Assembly: GCA_964453335.1 (NCBI GenBank)
Contig: CAYVOK010000022.1
Coordinates: 1 to 42,312 of the forward strand
Length of the DNA: 42,312 nucleotides
Direction: 5' to 3'
DNA from: VGBO01 sp964453335
GTDB taxonomy: Bacteria > Actinomycetota > Acidimicrobiia > Acidimicrobiales > CAIXPF01
Shown here: positions 14,135 through 23,824 of the stretch, piece by piece
Layout of the letters: each line of letters opens with the position of its first letter
How positions within the stretch are numbered: position 1 is the first letter of the stretch
Made by a program: the position numbers and the translations under genes
The notes under the pieces: generated by a model
What the model was told of the DNA's origin: nothing
Database searches by the model: none
The model's input: only the letters and a program-made list of their open reading frames with translations

Positions 14135-15907
14135 ATGCAGATGAACGGAGGCCAGGCGCTCATCAAGGCGCTCGAGATGCAGGCCGTCGAGGTCGTCTTC
14201 GGCCTGCCGGGCGGGGCGATCCTGCCCGTGTACGACCCGCTGATCGACTCCCCGATCCGGCACGTGCTCGTCCGGCACGAGCAGGGGGCGGGCCACATGG
14301 CGGAGGGCTACGCGCACGCCACCGGTCGCCCCGGTGTGGCGATGGTGACCTCGGGCCCGGCCGCGACGAACGTCGTGACCCCGCTCTGTGACGCCTACAT
14401 GGACTCGGTGCCGCTCGTGTGCATCACCGGGCAGGTCCCGACCGCCGCGATCGGCACGGACGCGTTCCAGGAGTGCGACACGGTCGGCATCACCCGGTCG
14501 GTGACCAAGCACAACGAGCTCGTCACCGAGGCGTCGCAGATCCCGCTCGCGATCCGCCAGGCCTTCCACCTCGCGACCACGGGCCGTCCCGGTCCGGTCC
14601 TCGTCGACATCCCGAAGGACATCGTCGACCCGGCGAACCCGCGCTCGGCGATGGAGTGGTACTGGCCGACCGACGAGGAGGTCGCGGCGAGCCTGCCGGG
14701 CTACCGGCCCCAGGTCGAGGGTGACCCGGCGCTCGTCGCTGCGGCGGCGGAGCTGCTCTGCGGTGCGGAACGTCCGGTCCTCTACATCGGTGGCGGCATC
14801 CTGAAGGCGCGTGCGGCGGAGGCGCTGCGGGCGCTCGCCGAGATGACCGGCATCCCGGTCGTGACCACGCTCATGGCCCGGGGTGCGTTCCCCGACGACC
14901 ACCCGCTGTGCCTCGGCATGCCGGGGATGCACGGCAACTACACGGCGATCACGGCGATGCAGGAGGCCGACCTGCTCGTGGCGCTCGGCTCCCGGTTCGA
15001 CGACCGGGTGACGGGCAAGCTCGACGGGTTCGCCCCCGACGCCCGCATCATCCACGTCGACATCGACCCGGCGGAGCTCCACAAGGTGCGGCGCGCCGAC
15101 GTGGCGATCGCCGGTGACTGCCGGATCGTGATCGAGGCGCTCGTGTCGGCGGTGGCCGCCCGCGGTGGTGCCGCGGCGCAGGCCGACCGCACCGCGTGGA
15201 AGCAGCGGATCTCCGGCTGGCAGGAGCGGTTCCCGCTCACCTACGAGCAGCTCGATCCGGGCGAGGGGCACGTGAAGCCGCAGTACGTCCTCGAGCGGCT
15301 GCGTGACCTGAGCCCGTCGGACACGATCGTGGCGTCGGGTGTCGGCCAGCACCAGATGTGGACGTCGCAGTTCTGGCGCTTCAACCACCCCTACACGTGG
15401 GTGAACTCGGGTGGTCTCGGCACGATGGGCTTCTCGATCCCCGCGGCGATCGGGGCGAAGGCCGGTCGCCCGGACCGCACCGTCTGGGCGGTCGACGGCG
15501 ACGGGTGCTTCCAGATGACCGCCCAGGAGCTCGTCACCGCGTCGGCGGAGCGCATCCCGATCAAGGTGGCGCTGCTCAACAACGCCTATCTCGGCATGGT
15601 GCGGCAGTGGCAGGAGATGTTCTACGAGGAGCGTTACTCGGAGGTGTACCTGTCGCCCGACCTGCCCGACTACGTGAAGTGGGCGGAGGCGATGGGCTGC
15701 ATGGCGCTGCGCGTCGAGTCGACCGACGAGGTCGACGCGGCGATCGAGAAGGCGAACGCGGTCAACGACCGGCCGGTCGTCATCGAGTTCCGCACCGACT
15801 CCCGTGAGAAGGTCTTCCCGATGGTCCCCGCCGGCAAGTCGAACTCCGACGTGATGGTCGACCCCACCCAGGCCGCCGACCTCGAGCGGTTCCGAGGGGG
15901 GCGCTGA
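14135..15907 (+). CDS. ilvB: Acetolactate synthase large subunit
   Basis: IlvB joins two pyruvates to acetolactate (valine, leucine) or pyruvate and 2-oxobutyrate to acetohydroxybutyrate (isoleucine), using ThDP, FAD and Mg2+. The 590-residue length is typical. The N-terminal domain has the catalytic Glu49 in VRHEQGAGHMAEGYA. The central FAD domain carries GGGILKARAAEALR and LGSRFDDRVTGKL. The C-terminal ThDP domain has the GDGCFQMTAQEL...NNAYLGMVRQWQ metal-binding motif. The ATG at 14135 follows AGAGG by 8 nt. ilvN begins 1 nt after the stop, and ilvC follows. Expression is probably controlled by the attenuator just upstream. Confidence 0.98.
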   Translation: MQMNGGQALIKALEMQAVEVVFGLPGGAILPVYDPLIDSPIRHVLVRHEQGAGHMAEGYAHATGRPGVAMVTSGPAATNVVTPLCDAYMDSVPLVCITGQVPTAAIGTDAFQECDTVGITRSVTKHNELVTEASQIPLAIRQAFHLATTGRPGPVLVDIPKDIVDPANPRSAMEWYWPTDEEVAASLPGYRPQVEGDPALVAAAAELLCGAERPVLYIGGGILKARAAEALRALAEMTGIPVVTTLMARGAFPDDHPLCLGMPGMHGNYTAITAMQEADLLVALGSRFDDRVTGKLDGFAPDARIIHVDIDPAELHKVRRADVAIAGDCRIVIEALVSAVAARGGAAAQADRTAWKQRISGWQERFPLTYEQLDPGEGHVKPQYVLERLRDLSPSDTIVASGVGQHQMWTSQFWRFNHPYTWVNSGGLGTMGFSIPAAIGAKAGRPDRTVWAVDGDGCFQMTAQELVTASAERIPIKVALLNNAYLGMVRQWQEMFYEERYSEVYLSPDLPDYVKWAEAMGCMALRVESTDEVDAAIEKANAVNDRPVVIEFRTDSREKVFPMVPAGKSNSDVMVDPTQAADLERFRGGR

Positions 15908-15908
15908 G

Positions 15909-16421
15909 ATGGCCCGTCCGGTCAGCTACCACACGCTCGTGATGCTCGTGGAGAACAAGCCGGGTGTGCTCGCCCGGGTCGCGGGCCTCTTCGCCCGTCG
16001 TGGGTTCAACATCCACTCGCTCGCGGTCGCCCCGACGGAGAACCCGGCGCTGAGCCGGATCACGATCGTCGCCGACACCGAGTCGACGCCCGTCGACCAG
16101 ATGGTGAAGCAGGTGGACAAGCTCATCAACGTGGTGCGCATCGACGAGCTCGCACCCGAGGACGCCGTCGAGCAGGAGCTGCTGATGGCGACGGTGCGGG
16201 CCGGGGCGGGGGACCGTTCCCAGATCCTCGAGCTGTGCCAGATCTTCGGTGCCCGGGTGCTGAACACCGGTTCGGCGGAGATCATGGTCCGGCTCGCTGG
16301 TTCGCCCGGCAAGCTCGACGATTTCGAGGATCTCCTGCGTCCGTTCGGGATCGTCGCGATCCAGCGCACCGGCACCGTGGCGCTGCCCCGTCTAGAGCGC
16401 TCGGCGGCGACGCCCCGCTAA
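15909..16421 (+). CDS. ilvN: Acetolactate synthase small (regulatory) subunit
   Basis: IlvN activates IlvB and gives it feedback inhibition by valine or other branched-chain amino acids. The 170-residue length matches the family. Residues about 6-80 form an ACT domain beginning YHTLVMLVENKPGVLARVAG, with RRGFNIHSLAVAPTE; the N-terminal VENKPGVLARV holds the likely effector site. The C-terminal half has ELLMATVRAG, GARVLNTG and a PFGIVAIQRTG ending, as in full-length IlvN. It starts 1 nt after the ilvB stop, so translation is likely coupled. The TAA stop forms part of a possible -10 box ahead of ilvC. Confidence 0.97.
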   Translation: MARPVSYHTLVMLVENKPGVLARVAGLFARRGFNIHSLAVAPTENPALSRITIVADTESTPVDQMVKQVDKLINVVRIDELAPEDAVEQELLMATVRAGAGDRSQILELCQIFGARVLNTGSAEIMVRLAGSPGKLDDFEDLLRPFGIVAIQRTGTVALPRLERSAATPR

Positions 16422-16424
16422 CCT
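16419..16424 (+). promoter_or_regulatory. Possible internal promoter -10 box before ilvC
   Basis: TAACCT overlaps the ilvN stop codon and lies 63 nt before the ilvC GTG. A transcript from here would have a leader of about 57 nt ending in GGAGGAAACC, a strong ribosome binding site. In Corynebacterium ilvC is known to have its own promoter, which makes this plausible. No -35 box is clear. Confidence 0.3.
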
Positions 16425-16487
16425 GCGCGGCCGACCTGCGCCAACCAACCAGCCCGTCGTCCTGCACGACCCGTCCCGGAGGAAACC

Positions 16488-17519
16488 GTGGCAACCATCT
16501 ACTACGAGAAGGACGTCGACCGTTCGCTGCTCGCGCAGCGCAAGGTCGCGATCATCGGCTACGGCTCCCAGGGTCACGCGCACGCGCTGAACCTGCGGGA
16601 CTCGGGCATCGACGTACGGGTCGGCCTGCGCGAGGGCTCGGGTTCGGTGGCGAAGGCGCGTGAGGCCGGTCTGCGGGTGCTCGGCATGGCCGAGGCCGCG
16701 GCGGAGGCCGACGTGATCATGCTGCTCGTGCCCGACACCGAGCACGCGGCGATCTACAGCGAGTTCGTCGCCCCGAACCTGAAGGCGGGTGACGCCCTGT
16801 TCGTGTCGCACGGGTTCTCGGTGCGCTTCGGCCAGGTGAAGGCGCCGGCGGACGTCGACGTCGCCATGTGCGCGCCGAAGGGTCCCGGCCACCTGGTGCG
16901 CCGGACCTACACCGAGGGCGGCGGCGTGCCGTGCCTCGTCGCGGTCGCGCAGGATGCCACGGGCAACGCCCGGGGCCTGGCGCTGGCGTACGCGGACGGT
17001 GTCGGCGGGGCGCGGGCCGGTGTGCTCGAGACCACGTTCGCGGAGGAGACCGAGACCGATCTGTTCGGTGAGCAGGTCGTGCTGTGCGGTGGCCTGACCG
17101 AGCTGGTGCGAGCCGGGTTCGACACGCTCGTCGAGGCGGGGTACCAGCCGGAGGCGGCGTACTTCGAGTGCCTGCACGAGCTGAAGCTGATCGTGGACCT
17201 CATGTACGAGCAGGGCATCTCGGGGATGCGCTACTCGGTGTCCGACACCGCCGAGTACGGCGACCTGACGCGTGGCCCCCGGGTGATCGACGACCACGTG
17301 CGGGCGAACATGCGCACCATCCTCGAGGAGATCCGGTCCGGCAAGTTCGCCGAGGAGTGGATCGCCGAGGCCCGGTCGGGGCGGAAGAACTTCCTGCGGC
17401 TCGAGGCCGAGGGCAAGGCGCACCCGATCGAGGTCGTGGGCGAGGAACTGCGCGGCATGATGCCGTGGATCGGTGCCGGCAAGACCCGCGTGCAGGATGC
17501 ATCGGGCGGCCAGGGCTGA
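16488..17519 (+). CDS. ilvC: Ketol-acid reductoisomerase (class I)
   Basis: IlvC isomerises and reduces acetolactate and acetohydroxybutyrate with NADPH and Mg2+. At 343 residues it is a class I (short) enzyme. The Rossmann motif GYGSQG is at residues 24-29. The VGLREGSGS loop after the second strand, with Arg and Ser residues, fits NADPH preference. The knotted C-terminal domain shows CAPKGPGHLVRRTY, ETETDLFGEQVVLCGG, the metal-binding ECLHELKLIVDL, and SDTAEYGDL. It starts with GTG after GGAGGAAACC. It is the third gene of the ilvBNC operon, 66 nt after ilvN. The stop is followed 15 nt later by the metY promoter. Confidence 0.98.
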   Translation: MATIYYEKDVDRSLLAQRKVAIIGYGSQGHAHALNLRDSGIDVRVGLREGSGSVAKAREAGLRVLGMAEAAAEADVIMLLVPDTEHAAIYSEFVAPNLKAGDALFVSHGFSVRFGQVKAPADVDVAMCAPKGPGHLVRRTYTEGGGVPCLVAVAQDATGNARGLALAYADGVGGARAGVLETTFAEETETDLFGEQVVLCGGLTELVRAGFDTLVEAGYQPEAAYFECLHELKLIVDLMYEQGISGMRYSVSDTAEYGDLTRGPRVIDDHVRANMRTILEEIRSGKFAEEWIAEARSGRKNFLRLEAEGKAHPIEVVGEELRGMMPWIGAGKTRVQDASGGQG

Positions 17520-17534
17520 TCGTCTGCGGGTCGA

Positions 17535-17564
17535 TTGACACGGACCCCGATTCCTGACTACTTT
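17535..17564 (+). promoter_or_regulatory. metY promoter
   Basis: The -35 box TTGACA (17535-17540) is a perfect consensus. An 18-nt spacer leads to the -10 box TACTTT (17559-17564). The start of transcription should be near 17571, giving a leader of about 57 nt. The spacer is exactly the left arm of a large inverted repeat. Confidence 0.65.
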
Positions 17565-17583
17565 GGTCAGGAATCGGGGTCCG
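17541..17583. promoter_or_regulatory. Operator-like perfect 18-bp inverted repeat around the metY -10 box
   Basis: Left arm CGGACCCCGATTCCTGAC (17541-17558), spacer TACTTTG (17559-17565), right arm GTCAGGAATCGGGGTCCG (17566-17583). The arms are perfectly complementary over 18 bp. The -10 box occupies the spacer, so a dimeric repressor bound here would cover the promoter. The inner TGAC-N7-GTCA core is like a TetR-family site. If it were transcribed from ilvC it could also form a strong hairpin, but no T-run follows. Confidence 0.6.
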
Positions 17584-17627
17584 GTCGCGTCCGGCCCTCG
17601 TCCCCCCGCAGTCCGAGGAGCCATGAC

Positions 17628-18950
<1,323 letters not shown>

Positions 18951-18970
18951 GTCCGCGGGGCAGGGCCGGG

Positions 18971-18976
18971 TACGGT
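18971..18976 (+). promoter_or_regulatory. -10 box of the DUF2889 gene, leaderless type
   Basis: TACGGT lies exactly 8 nt before the ATG at 18985, without a ribosome binding site. It lies in the 34-nt gap after metY. Confidence 0.45.
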
Positions 18977-18984
18977 TGCGACCC

Positions 18985-19617
18985 ATGACCGTCCCGCCGC
19001 TCGACTACCCGGTCCTGCACAACCGCGTCTACGACGTCGTCGCCCACCGCAAGGCGGCCGACCGTCTGCTGCTGCGCGGCACGGTCATGGACACCAAGCC
19101 GGCCGGGGTGTACATCCCCGACGATCCCGAGCCCATGACGATCCACCACATGGTGGTCGACATCGAGATCGCCGTCCCCGAGCTCACCATCGTCGACGCG
19201 CGCCTCGTCATGGAGGTCCACCCCCACGTCGAGTGCCGGCGCATCGAGGACCACTACCGGGAGCTGATCGGCCTGTCGATCACCCGCGGGTACACCCACA
19301 AGGTGCGCGAGCTCTTCGGCGGTCCGAGGGGCTGCACGCACACGACCGCACTGCTGCAGGCGATGGGCCCGGTCGCGTTCCAGTCGATGTGGTCGATGCG
19401 CATGGAGGAGTCCTCCGGCGTGAACCTCGACATCACGATCGAGGAGCAGCGCGAGCGCACGAAGCTGAACCTGAACACGTGCCACGTGTGGGCCGAGGAC
19501 GGGCCGATGCTCGACCGTCTCAACCGTGACGTGATGCTGCCGATCCCGATCTGGGCGGCCGACCGCATGCGCAAGCTCGGCAAGGTGCCGGCGGACTGGC
19601 GCAACGGCGAGGACTGA
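18985..19617 (+). CDS. DUF2889 domain protein of unknown function
   Basis: This 210-residue protein looks like the DUF2889 family, for which no function is established. It has no signal peptide or membrane segment. The region of about 25-140 is conserved in type: LLLRGTVMDTKP, IHHMVVDIEIAVPEL, VMEVHPHVECRRI, YRELIGLSITRGYTHKVRELFGGPRGCTH and LLQAMGPVAF. The Cys and His residues in PHVEC and GCTHTT are possible metal or substrate contacts, but that is a guess. It follows metY by 34 nt but seems to have its own leaderless start, so a functional link with MetY is not shown. It is convergent with serC, with only 3 nt between the stops. Confidence 0.8.
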   Translation: MTVPPLDYPVLHNRVYDVVAHRKAADRLLLRGTVMDTKPAGVYIPDDPEPMTIHHMVVDIEIAVPELTIVDARLVMEVHPHVECRRIEDHYRELIGLSITRGYTHKVRELFGGPRGCTHTTALLQAMGPVAFQSMWSMRMEESSGVNLDITIEEQRERTKLNLNTCHVWAEDGPMLDRLNRDVMLPIPIWAADRMRKLGKVPADWRNGED

Positions 19618-19620
19618 CCG

Positions 19621-20748
19621 TCAGGCGAGCGCGCCCACCACGTGGTCGATGCAGGCCACGAGGGCACGCACGTCGTCCGGGTCGATCGCGGGGAACAGGG
19701 CGATGCGGAGCTGGTTGCGGCCGAGCTTCCGGTAGCTCTCGGTGTCGACCACGCCGTTCGCCCGCAGTACCGAGGACACGGTGCCAGCGTCGATGCCGTC
19801 GGCGAGGTCGATCGTCGCGACGACGTGGCTGCGCTGCGCCGGGTCGGCGACGAAGGGGGTCGCGTACGACGAGGCCTCCGCCCAGTCGTAGATCACCGAC
19901 GCCGACTCGTCGCTGCGTCCCGCGGCGAAGGCGAGGCCGCCGTTGGCGTTCATCCAGTCGACCTGGTGCAGTGCGAGGAACAGCGTCGCGAGCGCCGGGG
20001 TGTTGTAGGTCTGGTCCTGGCGGGAGTTGTCGAGCGCGGTGCGCAGGTCGATCGACGGTGGGATCCAGCGGCCGGAACCGGCGATCCGCCCGATCCGGTC
20101 GACCGCTGCGGGCGAACAGCACGCGAGCCACAGGCCGCCGTCGGACGCCAGGCACTTCTGGGGGGCGAAGTAGTAGACGTCGACCTCGGCCGGGTCCCAG
20201 CGCAGGCCGCCGGCAGCGGACGTGGCGTCGACGACGACGAGCTGGTCGGCGGTCGCCCCGGCCGGCCGGCGAGGCGTCATGGCCACACCGGTGGACGTCT
20301 CGTTGTGGGTGAGCGCGTACACGTCGACGGTGGGGTCGGCGACCGCGGTCGGGTGGGTGCCCGGTGTCGACGCGATGACGACGGGGTCCTCGAGGAAGGG
20401 GGCGGCGGCCGTGCACGCGGCGAACTTCGAGGAGAACTCGCCGAAGCTCAGGTGCTGGCTGCGACGGTCGACGAGCCCGAAGGTCGCGACGTCCCAGAAC
20501 ACCGTCGAACCACCGTTGCCGAGCACGACCTCCCAGCCCTCCGGCAGGGAGAACAGGTCCCCGAGACCGGCCCGCAGGCGACCGACGATCGAGCGCACCG
20601 CGGGCTGGCGGTGCGAGGTGCCGAGCAGGTCCGGCGCAGCGGCGGCGAGGGCGGCGATCGCCTCCGGCCGCACCTTCGACGGACCGCAGCCGAAGCGGCC
20701 GTCGCGGGGCAGGAGGTCGGTGGGGATGCGGATGTCGGGGGTGCTCAC
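19621..20748 (-). CDS. serC: Phosphoserine aminotransferase (mycobacterial type)
   Basis: SerC converts 3-phosphohydroxypyruvate to phosphoserine with glutamate and PLP. The 375-residue protein opens with STPDIRIPTDLLPRDGRFGCGPSKVRPE, close to the M. tuberculosis SerC N-terminus. The PLP Lys is Lys198 in YYFAPQKCLASDGG. Other blocks are LGNGGSTVFWD, LTHNETSTGV and VVVDATSAAGGL. I place the start at GTG 20748. The frame stays open to 21192, but that region belongs to the divergent aminotransferase gene. A GGAGGG motif touches the GTG, too close to act as a ribosome binding site, so the start may be leaderless. serA lies 4.5 kb away; serB is not in the window. Confidence 0.95.
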   Translation of the reverse strand: MSTPDIRIPTDLLPRDGRFGCGPSKVRPEAIAALAAAAPDLLGTSHRQPAVRSIVGRLRAGLGDLFSLPEGWEVVLGNGGSTVFWDVATFGLVDRRSQHLSFGEFSSKFAACTAAAPFLEDPVVIASTPGTHPTAVADPTVDVYALTHNETSTGVAMTPRRPAGATADQLVVVDATSAAGGLRWDPAEVDVYYFAPQKCLASDGGLWLACCSPAAVDRIGRIAGSGRWIPPSIDLRTALDNSRQDQTYNTPALATLFLALHQVDWMNANGGLAFAAGRSDESASVIYDWAEASSYATPFVADPAQRSHVVATIDLADGIDAGTVSSVLRANGVVDTESYRKLGRNQLRIALFPAIDPDDVRALVACIDHVVGALA

Positions 20749-20794
20749 CCCTCCAGTGTGCCGGTCGAGCGGCCCGAGGCGGTAGAACAGGCGC

Positions 20795-22006
20795 GTGACT
20801 TCCGCCCCACGCTCCCGTGTGTCCCGTCGGGTCGGCGCGATCGCGCCGTCCGCGACGCTCGCCGTCGACGCGAAAGCGAAGGCGCTCAAGGCCGCCGGCA
20901 AGCCGGTCATCGGCTTCGGCGCCGGCGAGCCGGACTTCCCGACCCCCGCGCACATCGTCGAGGCCGCGGTCGCCGCGTGCCGGAACCCGGCGAACCACCG
21001 GTACACCCCGGCGGCCGGTCTGCCCGACCTGCGCGAGGCCGTGGCCCGCAAGACCCTGCGGGACAGCGGGGTCGAGGTCGCCGCGTCGCAGGTGCTCATC
21101 ACCAACGGCGGCAAGCACGCCGTGGCGGCGGGGTTCGAGACCTTGCTCGACCCGGGTGACGAGGTCCTCGTCCCGGCGCCGTACTGGACCACCTACCCCG
21201 AGGCGATCGAGCTCGCCGGCGGTGTCCCCGTCGTCATCCCCACCGACGTGGCGAGCGGTTTCCGGGTGACGGTCGCACAGCTCGAGGCGGCGCTCACGCC
21301 CCGCACGAAGCTGCTGCTGTTCGTCTCCCCGTCGAACCCGACCGGTGCCGTGTACCCGCCGTCGGAGGTCGAGGCGATCGGTCGCTGGGCGGCGGAACGC
21401 GGCCTCTGGGTCATGACTGACGAGATCTACGAGCACCTCACCTACGGCGACCACGAGTTCTCCTCGATCGTCCGGCTCGTGCCCGAGCTCGCCGACCGCA
21501 CGGTCATCGTGAACGGGGTGGCGAAGACCTACGCCATGACCGGGTGGCGAGTCGGGTGGATCATCGGCCCGAACGACGTGATCACCGCGGCGACGAACCT
21601 GCAGTCGCACACGACGTCGAACGTGTCGAACGTGGCGCAGATCGCTGCGCTCGCCGCGGTCGACGGCGACCTCGAGGCGGTCCGCGCCATGCGGACGGCG
21701 TTCGAGCGGCGCGGTCGACGCATGTACGAGCTGCTGAACACGATCGACGGGGTGACGGCGCTCGAACCCGAGGGCGCGTTCTACTGCTTCCCGAGCTTCG
21801 AGGGTGTGCTCGGTCGCACGATCGCCGGTCGGACGCCGACGACGACGACCGAGCTCGCCGAGGTGATCCTCGACGCCGCCGAGGTAGCGCTCGTCCCCGG
21901 CGAGGCGTTCGGTGCCCCCGGGTACATGCGACTCTCCTTCGCCCTTTCCGACGACGACCTCGTCGAAGGGGTCGGTCGGGTCGCCGACCTCCTCGGGCGA
22001 CGCTGA
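20795..22006 (+). CDS. Aspartate aminotransferase-type PLP enzyme (class I, subgroup Ib)
   Basis: This 403-residue fold-type I aminotransferase most likely transfers the amino group of aspartate to 2-oxoglutarate. The N-terminal RVGAIAPSATLAVDAKAKAL and GEPDFPTP are typical of the thermophilic/actinobacterial Ib group (AspC/AspB). The PLP Lys is Lys244 in NGVAKTYAMTGWRVGW; SPSNPTGAVY and the Arg in GYMRLSFA bind the substrate carboxylates. It starts with GTG at 20795, 46 bp from the divergent serC start, so both share one control region. A TAGAAC hexamer 6 nt before the GTG may be its -10 box. The next gene starts 1 nt after its stop. Aspartate versus other amino-acid donors cannot be separated by sequence alone. 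Confidence 0.9.
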   Translation: MTSAPRSRVSRRVGAIAPSATLAVDAKAKALKAAGKPVIGFGAGEPDFPTPAHIVEAAVAACRNPANHRYTPAAGLPDLREAVARKTLRDSGVEVAASQVLITNGGKHAVAAGFETLLDPGDEVLVPAPYWTTYPEAIELAGGVPVVIPTDVASGFRVTVAQLEAALTPRTKLLLFVSPSNPTGAVYPPSEVEAIGRWAAERGLWVMTDEIYEHLTYGDHEFSSIVRLVPELADRTVIVNGVAKTYAMTGWRVGWIIGPNDVITAATNLQSHTTSNVSNVAQIAALAAVDGDLEAVRAMRTAFERRGRRMYELLNTIDGVTALEPEGAFYCFPSFEGVLGRTIAGRTPTTTTELAEVILDAAEVALVPGEAFGAPGYMRLSFALSDDDLVEGVGRVADLLGRR

Positions 22007-22007
22007 G

Positions 22008-23824
22008 GTGACCGCCGACCGGGACCCGGTCGGCCACGGCGGCTGGCCGTCCCCGCTCGACGCGGCGACGGTCGTCGCCGCGTCCGTCGGCTTCGGTGAC
22101 GTGCGCGTCGGGGTGACGGGGACGTGGTGGTCCGAGGCGCGCCCCTCCGAGGGTGGCCGGGTGGCGCTCGTGCGGGACGGGGTCGACCTGCTGCCCGCCC
22201 CGTGGTCGGCGCGCACCCGGGTCCACGAGTACGGCGGTGGGGCNNNNNNNNNNNNNNNNNNNNNNNNNNNNNNNNNNNNNNNNNNNNNNNNNNNNNNNNN
22301 NNNNNNNNNNNNNNNNNNNNNNNNNNNNNNNNNNNNNNNNNNNCGGCGCAGGTGCTCGTGACCGGGCGCGACTTCGTCGCCGCGCCACGGCTCGACGCGA
22401 CCGGGTCGCTGCTGTGCTGGCTGGCGTGGGACCACCCGGACATGCCCTGGGACGCAGCCGAGCTGTGGGTCGGGCGTCCGACCCCGGACGGTCTCGTCGA
22501 CGTGCGCCGGGTCGCCGGTGGCGGGGACGAGTCGATCGTGCAGCCCGAGTGGGCGCCCGACGGTGCCCTGCTGTTCTGCTCGGACCGGACGGACACGTGG
22601 ACGCTGCACCGGGTCGCAGCCGGCCCGGACGGCCTGCCCGCGGGTGCAACCGTGCGGTTGCCCGGCCCGGACGCCGAGGTGGGGCTGCCCGCCTGGATCT
22701 TCGGCCGCAGCCGGTACGCGGTCCTCGCCGACGGCCGGGTCGTCGCCGCGTACGGGGCGTCCGACGGCGTCCACCTCGCGGTCGTCGCCGCCGATCGCAC
22801 CCGGTGGGACGAGGTGCCCACCGACCTCGTCACCCTCGAGGCGGTCCGGGCCGACGGCGCCGGCGTCGTCGGCGTCGGCGCCGGTGCCCGGCGCGAGGCC
22901 GCCGTGGTGCGCATCCCACTCGACGGGGGACCGACGGTGCTCGTGCGCCCGCCGCGAACTCTGCCGATCCCGGTCGACCACGTCGCTGCGCCGCGCCGGC
23001 TGCAGGTCCCCTCGGCCGACGGCCGGGTCGCGCACGCCTGGTTCTACCCGCCGACGAACCCGGCCGTGCGCGCCCCCGCCGCCGACCTGCCGCCGCTGCT
23101 CGTGCTGTCCCACGGCGGGCCCACGTCGTCGGCGAACCCGGGTCTGAACCTCGCCGTGCAGTTCTGGACCACACGCGGCTTCGCCGTCGCGGACGTCGAC
23201 TACGGCGGGTCGACCGGCTACGGGCGGGCGTACCGGTCCCTGCTCGACGGGGCCTGGGGGATCGTCGACGTCGAGGACTGCGTGGCGGTCGCCCGTGCCC
23301 TCGTCGCGGACGGCGTGGTCGACGGGGCGCGACTCGCGATCCGTGGCGGGTCGGCCGGCGGGTTCACGACGCTGTGCGCGCTCGCGTTCACCGACGTGTT
23401 CGCGGCCGGGGCGTCCCACTACGGGGTCGCCGACCTCATGGCGCTCGCAGCGGACACCCACAAGTTCGAGTCCCGGTACCTCGACCGCCTCGTCGGCCCG
23501 CTGCCCGAGGCCGCCGAGCGGTACCGGGAACGGTCGCCGATCCATCACACGGACCGGCTGTCGTGCCCGATCATCCTGTTCCAGGGGAGCGAGGACGTGA
23601 TCGTCCCGCCGGCGCAGTCCCGCACGATGGCCGACGCGCTCGCCCGCAAGGGGATCCTCCACGCCTACGTCGAGTACCCCGGGGAACAGCACGGGTTCCG
23701 CGACGCCACGAACATCGCGCACGCGCTGCGGGCCGAGCTGTTCTTCTACCGGCAGGTGTTCGGCATCGCCGCCCCGCCCGGTGAGACCGACGTGGCCGTC
23801 GAACTCCGCGGCGGTGCCGCATGA
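22008..23824 (+). CDS. S9 family (prolyl oligopeptidase-like) peptidase, interrupted by assembly gap
   Basis: This is a two-domain serine peptidase of the acylaminoacyl/dipeptidyl peptidase group. The N-terminus (GTG 22008, GTGACCGCCGACC) encodes a beta-propeller region up to TRVHEYGGG, where the 100-N gap begins. After the gap the propeller continues (VLVTGRDFVAAPRLD, LLCWLAWDHPDMPWD). The C-terminal alpha/beta-hydrolase domain has GGSAGGFTTL (catalytic Ser), SEDVIVPPAQS (Asp) and EQHGFRDA (His). The two parts are in different frames across the N run, which shows that its stated length is not real rather than that the gene is broken. Relatives would need roughly 60-75 residues between the two flanks. 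The stop overlaps the next ATG (ATGA). No signal peptide is seen, so it should be cytosolic. Confidence 0.88.
22244..22343. other. Assembly gap of 100 N within the S9 peptidase gene
   Basis: Exactly 100 N replace part of the propeller domain. The coding frames on the two sides fit only if the true gap is 2 modulo 3 in length, so 100 is a placeholder. Confidence 0.95.

Noticed and set aside
17541..17583. The same palindrome as the terminator of ilvBNC.
   Set aside because: Not excluded, but no T-run follows and its exact fit around the -10 box is better explained as an operator. ilvC has no other visible terminator, so it may do both.
17520..17627. A SAM riboswitch or other RNA switch upstream of metY.
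   Set aside because: The only structure is a simple two-arm palindrome that contains the promoter itself, so the left arm is not transcribed from the metY promoter. No multi-helix junction is visible.
19520..23722. A 1400-codon open frame on the minus strand, opposite the aminotransferase and the S9 peptidase and running into serC.
   Set aside because: It runs through the N gap, is antisense to clearly conserved proteins, and its translation is a low-complexity Arg/Gly/Pro sequence. At this GC content, long shadow frames are expected.
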